Assembly (NCBI GenBank): GCA_964649675.1
Contig: CAZYPX010000001.1
Location: 12,266 to 76,265 of the forward strand
DNA: 64,000 bases
From: CAZVCG01 sp964649675
Lineage (GTDB): Bacteria; Pseudomonadota; Alphaproteobacteria; UBA9219
Direction of reading: 5' to 3'
Shown: positions 57,205-64,000 of the stretch, one piece after another
How positions within the stretch are numbered: the first letter of the stretch is position 1
How the letters are laid out: the number at the start of each line of letters is the position of its first letter
Made by a program: the position numbers and the translations under genes
The notes under the pieces: model-generated
Told to the model about the DNA's origin: nothing
Database searches by the model: none
Seen by the model: the letters and a program-made list of their open reading frames with translations, nothing else

Positions 57205-57459
57205 ATGTCCCAAATTGACGAAATTCTGGATGTAGTTGCCGAAAAGGCCATGGTGGACCGGAGTAAGCTTGTGCCCGAAGCCAAGCTGAGCGACTTGGAA
57301 ATCAGCTCGCTTGACATGGTCGAAGTGATTTTTGCTCTTGAAGACAAGCTTGGAATTGAGATGCCGTTCAACGCCAACGTCAACGCGCAGGAATTCCAAA
57401 CGCTCGGCGATGTCATTACGGCTGTTGAAAAACAGCTTGCGAACAAGAAAAGCGCATAA
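57205..57459 (+). CDS. acyl carrier protein, specialised type
   Basis: 84 residues with the ACP four-helix pattern. The phosphopantetheine site is LEISSLDMVEVIFALED, where the usual Asp before the modified Ser is Ser. GGGGAA precedes the ATG. It lies between lpxD and a ketosynthase gene, so it may serve lipid A acyl chains rather than general fatty-acid synthesis. Not clearly AcpXL, which differs in length and tail. Confidence 0.85.
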   Translation: MSQIDEILDVVAEKAMVDRSKLVPEAKLSDLEISSLDMVEVIFALEDKLGIEMPFNANVNAQEFQTLGDVITAVEKQLANKKSA

Positions 57460-57482
57460 CAAGCTTAAGAGAAACGGTTTCG

Positions 57483-58703
57483 ATGAATCACTCCCGCCGC
57501 ATCGTTATCACGGGCTTAGGCGTTGTCAGCCCCATTGGCCTTGATGTTCTTACGTTCAAGAATAATTTATTCAACGGCGTTTGCGGCATCGAAAGCGCCG
57601 TATTTTCTTATCGCGGAGACGACGTGCGCTTTCCGGCCGCGCCCGTTAAAAATTTTGACGTCACGCGTTATATGGACACGAAGAAAGCATCGTTGCTTGA
57701 TCGCTTCTCACAGCTTTCCGTGGCCGCCGCCATGCAAGCGATGGAAGATTCCGGCCTGAAGCTTACGCCCGAAAAGGCAGAGCGCATGGCCGTAATAACG
57801 GGCACCGGCGTAGGCGGCCAGAACACGCTGGAAGATTCCTATATGAAGCTTCTGGGCAACGGGCCTCCGCGCGTGCACCCCTTTACGATTCCGCGCCTTA
57901 TGGCGAACGCCGGTTCAAGCCAAATCAGCATGGCGCTTGGCATACAAGGTCCTGGCTTTACGGTTGCAAGCGCATGCGCTTCGGCCATTCATGCTATGGG
58001 CGTGACCCTGCACATGATGCGCTCGGGCCTTTTCGATATGGCCATCACCGGGGGCGCTGAATCGTGTCTTACGTTCGGTACCCTGAAAGGATGGGAAGCT
58101 CTGCGGGTTATGGCTCCGGACATTTGCCGCCCGTTTTCGATCAATCGTGCCGGAATGGTCATCGGCGAAGGCGCGGCGATGTTTGTTCTGGAGACCTTGG
58201 AGTCCGCCAAAGCGCGCGACGCAAAGATCTATGCCGAATTTCTTGGTTTTGGGATGAGTTCGGATGCTAAAGACCTCACAACGCCCGATGTGAACGGCGC
58301 TGCTCGCGCGGTCATAAACGCGCTTAAAGATTCCGGAATCAAACCCGATGACGTCGATTATATCAACGCGCACGGCACAGGCACGCGCATCAACGACCTC
58401 ACCGAAACGGCGGTGATAAAACAGGTGTTCGGCGACAAAGCAAAAAAGCTCGCCGTTTCTTCAAGCAAGTCCTTGTTCGGCCACGCCTTGGGGGCGGCAG
58501 GCGCGCTGGAAATGCTAGCCACGGTTATGGCGGTGACCGACGATAAAGCCCCGCCAACGGTCAACTACCTTGGTCTTGATCCCGAATGCGATCTTGATGT
58601 TGTGCCTAACCAAGCGCGCGCTATGCCAATCCATATTGCCCTTAATAACTCTTTCGCCTTTGGTGGCTTAAACGCGGTCGTCGCCATTAAAAAGGCCGTT
58701 TAA
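57483..58703 (+). CDS. β-ketoacyl-ACP synthase (FabF-like)
   Basis: 406 residues. The Cys-His-His triad is present: VASACASAIHAMG, INAHGTGTRINDL and SLFGHALGAAGALEM. It elongates acyl-ACP by condensing malonyl-ACP. It starts 23 bases after the acp gene. The FabF-like length and lpxD context suggest dedicated chain making for envelope lipids. Whether it is a housekeeping FabF or a specialised paralogue cannot be settled here. Confidence 0.92.
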   Translation: MNHSRRIVITGLGVVSPIGLDVLTFKNNLFNGVCGIESAVFSYRGDDVRFPAAPVKNFDVTRYMDTKKASLLDRFSQLSVAAAMQAMEDSGLKLTPEKAERMAVITGTGVGGQNTLEDSYMKLLGNGPPRVHPFTIPRLMANAGSSQISMALGIQGPGFTVASACASAIHAMGVTLHMMRSGLFDMAITGGAESCLTFGTLKGWEALRVMAPDICRPFSINRAGMVIGEGAAMFVLETLESAKARDAKIYAEFLGFGMSSDAKDLTTPDVNGAARAVINALKDSGIKPDDVDYINAHGTGTRINDLTETAVIKQVFGDKAKKLAVSSSKSLFGHALGAAGALEMLATVMAVTDDKAPPTVNYLGLDPECDLDVVPNQARAMPIHIALNNSFAFGGLNAVVAIKKAV

Positions 58704-58838
58704 GCCGTATGTTTACACGCGGCGCAGGCTTTATATGCGTGAAGGCTTTTTTGTTTGCGGATAACACCCATTCCTTGCTTTTGTGCTATAATCGATCCAG
58801 TTTTCTTGGGCTTTCGCTCTGAAAAAAGGAGGATGACA

Positions 58839-59522
58839 ATGCGCACATGCCGAAAAATAGTCCTTTTCAGCCTGTTTTTGGCCATGACCGCAGCTTCTTT
58901 CGCCTCATATCCTCAAGCGGCTGAAACGGACGCTGCCAACCAGGCTCGATCCATCAGAAACGAGGAAGCCCTGAAAAGTCCGGCAGGTCGGTATATTCAG
59001 GACTTGGGCCATCGCGCCATCAAAATTTTAAGCGATCAACGCCTTACGCTCGAACAGCGTAAGATCGAATATCACACCATTTTGCGCGATTCGTTCGATG
59101 TTCCGACTATGGGAAAATTTGTGGCCGGTCGAGCCTGGAATTTGGCCGCGCCCGAAAAGCAGAAGGAGTATTTGCGCCTCTTTGAGGAACTTCTTGTCAA
59201 GATCTACGCTGAGCGTCTCGCCTCCTATAAAGGGGAGGATCTGATGGTGACAGGCGTTCGGCAAGAAAGCGAACGCGACTATGTTGTCTCCAGCGAAATA
59301 CTCCACCTTCGCACGGGGGCGCCGCCTACTGCCGTGGATTGGCGCGTGCGCAAAAACAATGACAAGCTGGCCATCGTCGATGTTGTGATCGAAGGCGTCA
59401 GCCAAAGCGTTTCCCAACGCGAGGAATACGCCTCGATCATCCATCGGGATGGAGGAAAGCTTGACGCCCTTTTGTCCCAGATGCGCGAGCAACTGCAAGC
59501 CCTTAATCATGCAAAAGGGTAG
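58839..59522 (+). CDS. mlaC: MlaC/Ttg2D-like phospholipid-binding periplasmic protein
   Basis: 227 residues from the ATG at 58839 (AAGGAGG six bases upstream) with a signal peptide (MRTCRKIVLFSLFLAMTAAS). The mature part has TMGKFVAGRAWNLAAPEKQK, YAERLASYKGEDL and VDVVIEGVSQSVSQREEYAS, typical of MlaC. It carries phospholipid between membranes. No mlaFEDB genes lie nearby. Confidence 0.88.
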   Translation: MRTCRKIVLFSLFLAMTAASFASYPQAAETDAANQARSIRNEEALKSPAGRYIQDLGHRAIKILSDQRLTLEQRKIEYHTILRDSFDVPTMGKFVAGRAWNLAAPEKQKEYLRLFEELLVKIYAERLASYKGEDLMVTGVRQESERDYVVSSEILHLRTGAPPTAVDWRVRKNNDKLAIVDVVIEGVSQSVSQREEYASIIHRDGGKLDALLSQMREQLQALNHAKG

Positions 59523-59554
59523 TCTTTGGCCGCTTGGGTTGATAAGGGCTTTCG

Positions 59555-60169
59555 ATGAATTCCAGCGTCTTTAATGCAGAAAAGGGTCGTAAACCTTTGG
59601 TGTTTCCGTCTGACGTACGACGGGTTTTGCTTCACTCCTGCTGTGCGCCTTGCTCCGGCGAAATTATCGACGCGATTCATGAAACGGGAACGGCTTTCAC
59701 GGTATATTACTACAATCCCAATATATATCCTCGCGATGAATACGAAAAACGCAAGGCCGAGAATAAGCGCTTTGCCGAAAAACTTGGCGTGCCCTTTGTT
59801 GACGTTGATTACGACAACGATTGCTGGTTGGCTCGCGTGAAGGGTTTGGAAAACGAACCCGAACGAGGAGCCCGATGCACGATATGCTTTTCTATGCGCC
59901 TAGAACGCGCTGCGCTTTATGCGCACGAAAACGGTTTTGATACGCTGGCGACCAGCCTCGGCATTTCACGGTGGAAAAACCTGAATCAGGTGAACGCCTG
60001 CGGTCTCAAAGCGGCTGAGCCTTATGCAGGCTTGCGTTTTTGGGATTACAACTGGCGGCAAAACGGCGGCGCTGATCGTCGCTTCGTCATCGCAAGACGC
60101 GAAGGTTTTTACCAACAGGATTATTGCGGTTGTATGTATTCGCTTAAGGCCGCGCAGAAAAAAACATAA
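59555..60169 (+). CDS. queH: epoxyqueuosine reductase QueH
   Basis: 204 residues. The Cys signature is complete: HSCCAPCS (about 28), ARCTICFSMRLERAA and QDYCGCMYS. NPNIYPRDEYEKRK is a further family mark. QueH reduces epoxyqueuosine to queuosine in tRNA, replacing QueG. Convergent with infC. Confidence 0.93.
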   Translation: MNSSVFNAEKGRKPLVFPSDVRRVLLHSCCAPCSGEIIDAIHETGTAFTVYYYNPNIYPRDEYEKRKAENKRFAEKLGVPFVDVDYDNDCWLARVKGLENEPERGARCTICFSMRLERAALYAHENGFDTLATSLGISRWKNLNQVNACGLKAAEPYAGLRFWDYNWRQNGGADRRFVIARREGFYQQDYCGCMYSLKAAQKKT

Positions 60170-60280
60170 AAGCAGAACGCTTCACAAAGCCTAGCTCATT
60201 GATAGGCGCAGACCCTGACTCTGCTTGATTGTTGCCGTTTCACCAGCAAAAACCAGGGGCTTTTTGCGCAAGCCCTCGTT

Positions 60281-60292
60281 CCCCCCCCCCCC
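60281..60292 (+). repeat. 12-base poly-C tract between queH and infC
   Basis: A run of 12 C lies in the 170-base convergent gap, just after a CAGGGGCTTTTTGCG stretch. Such runs slip during replication. No coding frame crosses it, so phase variation is not indicated. Confidence 0.6.
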
Positions 60293-60339
60293 TTCTCGCA
60301 GAGGAGCGGAACGCCGCTTTATCTTTTTCGCTATTGAGA

Positions 60340-60897
60340 CTACTTGGCGCTGAGGATCATGACGATCTGGCGGCCTTCGAAGCTGGGTTCGCTTTCGACC
60401 TTGCCGATGGCATCCAGTTCCTCGCGGACGCGTTTAAGCAGGGTTTGCGCGATTTCCTGATGCGACATCTCGCGGCCGCGGAAGCGCAGCGTGATTTTCA
60501 CCTTGTCGCCGTTTTCCAGAAACGATTTGGCGTTCTTCATTTTGATGTTGAAGTCATGATCGTCGATCATCGGGCGAAGCTTGATTTCCTTAAGCTCGAT
60601 CACCTTTTGCTTTTTGCGCGCTTCGGCGGCTTTCTTTTGCATCTCGTATTTATATTTGCCCGAGTCGAGAATCTTGCATACGGGCGGATCGGCGTTGGGC
60701 GAAATTTCTACGAGATCAAGTCCGGCTTCTTCGGCCAAGGCCATGCCTTCTCGTACCGTCATGACGCCGCGCATTTCTCCTGCCGCATCGATTACACGAA
60801 TTTGCCTTGCGACGATGGCGCCGTTAATGCGGGGGCCATCCGTTTTATCTTTCCGGAAGCCGTCTTGGCGATCCCGGGCTGGTTGTGGACGAACGAT
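60340..60897 (-). CDS. infC: translation initiation factor IF-3, ATC start
   Basis: 185 residues if started at the ATC codon at 60897, which lies 8 bases after AAAGGAG. The sequence then reads VRPQPARDRQDGFRK, GPRINGAIVARQIRVIDA and GEMRGVM, the needed IF-3 N-domain. Starting at the first ATG would remove that. EISPNADPPVCKILDSGKYK and GDKVKITLRFRGREM are IF-3 signatures. infC commonly uses a rare AUU/AUC/AUA start for self-control by IF-3. rpmI and rplT do not follow. Confidence 0.9.
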   Translation of the reverse strand: MVRPQPARDRQDGFRKDKTDGPRINGAIVARQIRVIDAAGEMRGVMTVREGMALAEEAGLDLVEISPNADPPVCKILDSGKYKYEMQKKAAEARKKQKVIELKEIKLRPMIDDHDFNIKMKNAKSFLENGDKVKITLRFRGREMSHQEIAQTLLKRVREELDAIGKVESEPSFEGRQIVMILSAK

Positions 60898-61313
60898 GGA
60901 AAAATCTCCTTTGGTTGTTGTCTATATCTTGATGACCGAAAAACGCTTGTTTTTTTAATTAGCCCCAAAAGCCAGAGCATGATGTACAGATACGCGCGTC
61001 CAAGGCCAGATCTATAATTAGGCGGTCTACGCTATTTTGGTCAAGTAAGGAACGTTAAATGTGGGCCGGAGAATTTCTCATTGCATGGCGTTGGTTAAAG
61101 GCTTTTTTACGTAAAAGTGAGGCACCCATGATTGTTTTTCGACGTTTTTGGGTGTAAGAGAGCCGTTCCTGAGAGGGCCCAAAGACACAGCCATCAAAAA
61201 CCCCTAAAAAGCCTTTGAAAAAAAAGGGTTTTTACTTCTAGAGAATATTTGGGATTATAGCCTTGATTTTGTATAGTAGAGTTAACTTTTATATTTAGGC
61301 AATAGAACACCCC
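60898..61313. other. 416-base gap with infC leader, small ORF and hairpin
   Basis: Near 60898-60960 lies the infC ribosome site and leader. A 32-codon ORF lies at 61059-61157. An AAAAACCC/GGGTTTTT inverted repeat (61196-61233) precedes the broken XRE gene. No tRNA or known RNA is recognised. Confidence 0.5.
61059..61157 (+). CDS. possible 32-residue Trp-rich small protein
   Basis: ATG with AAGGA 8 bases upstream; peptide starts MWAGEFLIAWRWLKAFLRKS and has four Trp. It is amphipathic and basic, so a membrane-associated micropeptide is imaginable. No homologue known to me. It could be chance. Confidence 0.3.
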   Translation: MWAGEFLIAWRWLKAFLRKSEAPMIVFRRFWV

Positions 61314-61967
61314 ATGAGCAATGGACAATCTGTAATGATCACAATCCCGCAGATCAAGGCCGCCCGAGCTCTTTTGGGATGAACGCAGCGGGATTTGGCC
61401 AAGACAAGCGGCATTTCGTTGGCGGCAATAGCCCAGATCGAGAGCGGCGCAGGCAATCCGCGTCTTGGAACGATGCGTGTCATTCAAAACGCTTTTGAGA
61501 GGCATGGGGTCGAATTTTCTGATGATCCGGGGGTTCGCGTTCAGGCGGAACCGTTCGACGTTATAGTGTGGCAGGGGCGCGAGGCTGTTGAACGGCTTTG
61601 GAACGATATCGAGGAGACGATGGGCGATGGCGGCGTATTATCGGTCAGTGCGATGCGTCACCACATCTGGGAGGAGTTGTTTCCCGGGCGCGTAAAAGAA
61701 GTTTATGAAAGCCGCGTCAAGAAGAACATAAGCATGCGTGGGCTGTTCGCGAAGATAGAAGACAACACGACGTGGCCGTCCGAGAGTTGCCGTCTTGTGC
61801 CGCTTGACGCGCTCAACACGCACACGCCGCACTACATCTATGCCGACAAAGTGGCGCTCGTAAAGCTGACCGATCCCTTGCGCGTCGTCTTGATCCGCAA
61901 TCCAACGCTGGCGGAAAGCTTTCTCAAACAGTTCCAGTTTCTGTGGGACACCGGTAAAAAATTCTAG
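61314..61967 (+). pseudogene. XRE regulator of the island family, interrupted by one TGA
   Basis: A 217-codon frame begins MSNGQSVMITIPQIKAARAL and stops at TGA (61380-61382) where all paralogues have Trp (LLDWSQ, LAGWDA; here LLG-stop-TQRDL). After it the frame is intact to TAG: TSGISLAAIAQIESG, then the shared C-terminal domain (AVERLWNDIEETMGDGGVL ... QFLWDTGKKF). A single TGG to TGA change explains it. It overlaps thrS tail to tail by 4 bases. Re-initiation after the HTH's first helix would not give a full DNA-binding domain. Confidence 0.8.
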
Positions 61968-63937
61968 CGCAAATCCGGCGGCGTCGATTCCATGACGATC
62001 AGCTTGACCGCATCTTCGAGCTTCAGGATTTCCTGAGCCTCGCCTCCAAGGCGGCGTAATGCCACCGTGTGTCCTTCGGCTTCCTTCTTGCCGACGACAA
62101 GGATCAAAGGAACCTTTTGTAAACTGTGATCGCGGATTTTGGCGTTGATCTTTTCCGGACGCAGGTCCGTTTCAACGCGCAGACCCGCCGCATCCAACGC
62201 CTTGGCCACGTCGTTGGCATAGGAATCCGCATCATTCGTGATCGTCGCGACGACGGCTTGAACCGGCGTAAGCCACAACGGCAACTTGCCCGCATAGTGC
62301 TCAATCAAAATGCCGATAAAACGGTGCATCGAGCCGAGCACGGCCCGGTGCAGCATGACGGGGCGGTGCTTTTGTCCATCTTCGCCCACAAACGTGGCAT
62401 CGAGCGTTTCTGGCATATTGAAGTCGACCTGCAGCGTGCCGCATTGCCATTCACGGCCGATGGCGTCACGCAGATAGAACTCGATCTTCGGCCCATAAAA
62501 CGCGCCGTCGCCCGGGTTCATGTCGTACTGCAAGCCTGCGGCTTTCAGCGCGTTATGCAGCGCGGCCTCGGCCTTGTCCCACACGGCGTCCGAACCTTTG
62601 CGGATCGGCGGACGGTCTGCCAGACGCACGCGCGCGACTTCAAAGCCGAGATCGGCGTACATAGAGCGCAGCAATTCGCAGAACTTGACGCTTTCGCTTT
62701 GGATTTGGTCCTCGCTGCAGAATATGTGCGCATCGTCCTGTACGAACTGCCGTACGCGGATCAGGCCGTGCAGCGCGCCGTGCGCCTCGTTGCGGTGGCA
62801 ACAGCCGAACTCCGACATACGCAACGGAAGGTCGCGGTAGCTTTTTATGCCTTGCTTGAAGATTTGAACGTGCGCGGGGCAGTTCATCGGCTTCACGCCC
62901 AGCATCTTCGGTTCTTCCCCTTCCGCCGTTTCGCTGGCGCGCGCCGCGAGCTTGAACATGTTGTCGCCGTACATGTCCCAGTGGCCCGATGCCTTGAACA
63001 GCGAGCTGTCGTAAAGCTGAGGCGTGTGAACTTCGGTGTAGCCGTTCTTCAAAATCCGGCGGCGGACGTAGTTCTCGAGCATCCGGTACATCATCCAGCC
63101 CTTGTGGTGCCAGAACACCGAGCCGGGCGCTTCGTCTTGGAAATGAAAGAGATCGAGTTCCCTGCCCAGCTTGCGGTGATCGCGCTTTTCGGCCTCTTCG
63201 ATCATCGTCAAGTAGGCGTTCAGCTCCTTTTCGTCGCGCCACGCCGTTCCGTAAATGCGTTGCAGCATCGCGTTTTTTGAATCGCCGCGCCAATACGCGC
63301 CAGCGAGCTTCGTCAGTTTGAACGCTGTGCCGATCTTACCTGTCGAGGGCATATGCGGGCCGCGGCACAAATCGCGCCACGCGCCTTGCCCGTACATTGA
63401 AATGGTTTCGCTTTCGGGCAAGTCCCTGATCAGTTCGACTTTGTAGTGTTCGCGTTTGGCCTCGAAGTGCCTAATCGCTTCGGCGCGCGAGACCTCTTCG
63501 CGCATGATGAGTTCGTTGCGCTTGATGATTTCGCGCATCTTTTCCTCGATTTTCGCGAAATCTTCGGTCGAGAAAGGCTCGTTGCGCGCAAAGTCGTAGT
63601 AAAAGCCGTTTTCGATGCTGGGGCCGATGGTGACTTGGGTGCCGGGAAAAAGTTCCTGAACTGCTTCGGCCATGACATGCGCACAGCTGTGGCGGATGAG
63701 GTCGAGCGCTTCGGGCGACTTGGACGTCACGATCTCTACCTTTGCGTCCGTATCCAACGTTCGCGTCAAATCCCGCAGCTCGCCATTGACCTTGACGGCA
63801 AGGGCGGACTTGGCGAGGCCAGCTCCGATGCTGGCGGCCAGATCCGCTCCGGTTACGGGGGCGGGGAAGGACTTTACGCTGCCGTCCGGCAGGGTGAAGT
63901 TCACGGGGGCCGAAGCCTTTTGCGCTGATTGTTGCAT
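61964..63937 (-). CDS. thrS: threonine-tRNA ligase
   Basis: 657 residues from the ATG at 63937; a TTG at 63973 would add 12. N-terminal TGS domain (VNFTLPDGSVKSF), editing domain (IRHSCAHVMAEAVQELFPG), class II core with the zinc Cys in GVKPMNCPAHV and CCHRNEAHGALHGLIRVRQF, then the anticodon-binding domain (WLTPVQAVVATITND). It charges tRNA-Thr. The stop is TAG, showing TAG is a normal stop here. Neither start has a clear ribosome site. Confidence 0.96.
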   Translation of the reverse strand: MQQSAQKASAPVNFTLPDGSVKSFPAPVTGADLAASIGAGLAKSALAVKVNGELRDLTRTLDTDAKVEIVTSKSPEALDLIRHSCAHVMAEAVQELFPGTQVTIGPSIENGFYYDFARNEPFSTEDFAKIEEKMREIIKRNELIMREEVSRAEAIRHFEAKREHYKVELIRDLPESETISMYGQGAWRDLCRGPHMPSTGKIGTAFKLTKLAGAYWRGDSKNAMLQRIYGTAWRDEKELNAYLTMIEEAEKRDHRKLGRELDLFHFQDEAPGSVFWHHKGWMMYRMLENYVRRRILKNGYTEVHTPQLYDSSLFKASGHWDMYGDNMFKLAARASETAEGEEPKMLGVKPMNCPAHVQIFKQGIKSYRDLPLRMSEFGCCHRNEAHGALHGLIRVRQFVQDDAHIFCSEDQIQSESVKFCELLRSMYADLGFEVARVRLADRPPIRKGSDAVWDKAEAALHNALKAAGLQYDMNPGDGAFYGPKIEFYLRDAIGREWQCGTLQVDFNMPETLDATFVGEDGQKHRPVMLHRAVLGSMHRFIGILIEHYAGKLPLWLTPVQAVVATITNDADSYANDVAKALDAAGLRVETDLRPEKINAKIRDHSLQKVPLILVVGKKEAEGHTVALRRLGGEAQEILKLEDAVKLIVMESTPPDLR

Positions 63938-64000
63938 GGCCGAATCATAAGCTTGTTTTTTTGCATGGCGCAAGGGGCTAATATTCCAGAAAAAATTCTT

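Noticed and set aside
61380..61382. TGA read as Trp (alternative code)
   Set aside because: TGA ends other genes, for example the endolysin-like gene, and Trp is TGG throughout.
62126..63280. 384-codon plus-strand frame
   Set aside because: Antisense to thrS, whose motifs are unmistakable; the composition is Arg/Val/Ala-rich as expected of an antisense frame.

Overview
The window looks like an alphaproteobacterial chromosome. The right-hand part (about 36.9-64 kb) carries housekeeping genes of that type: polA, hrcA, typA, lpxD, infC, thrS, an MlaC-like gene and an MbfA-type iron exporter (ferritin-like plus VIT domain). Its base composition is even and moderately GC-rich. The order within the class cannot be fixed from sequence alone.

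The left part, from before base 1 to about 36.64 kb, reads as an integrated genomic island. Its right edge is a 45-base 3' fragment of tRNA-Val(GAC), starting exactly in the anticodon loop and ending in CCA (36641-36685) without a 5' half. This is the usual scar of tyrosine-integrase insertion into a tRNA gene. From left to right the island holds a clipped HrgA-like gene; a phage lysis cassette (endolysin-like protein plus overlapping inner and outer spanins); a TrlF-like PHP/ATPase gene broken by a palindromic repeat; a four-gene restriction-modification cassette (Xis-like HTH, two adenine methyltransferases, GIY-YIG helicase); three small lipoproteins; a WYL regulator with a PD-(D/E)XK nuclease; and a large nuclease/DnaQ/SF1-helicase fusion.

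The most unusual part is 17.1-34.1 kb. A minus-strand run encodes a DDAH-like guanidine-modifying enzyme, a CtlX-like citrulline hydrolase, an unknown 290-residue protein, a Bacteroidetes-style ArgG, an M20 deacylase and ArgH. Divergent from it are an AsnB-type amidotransferase and a GCS2-like carboxylate-amine ligase. Next come nine minus-strand genes (three XRE regulators, a Nudix-like protein and five small unknowns), and then a second XRE-AsnB pair on the plus strand. I infer an arginine/citrulline-centred pathway that ends in ATP-dependent amide formation, controlled by a family of paralogous XRE sensors. No product is known. The island ends with recQ, interrupted by one in-frame TAG.

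The core region to the right contains polA, a GNAT, hrcA, typA, a LysE-type exporter, a YbdK-type ligase, a lone PilT-like ATPase, an mntP-mbfA metal-handling pair, a Y-family polymerase, OpgC, a PAS-GGDEF-EAL protein, lpxD-acp-KAS, mlaC, queH, infC (probable ATC start) and thrS. A further copy of the island's XRE family lies between infC and thrS and is interrupted by one TGA. TAG and TGA serve as normal stops elsewhere, so both interruptions look like nonsense mutations rather than recoding.
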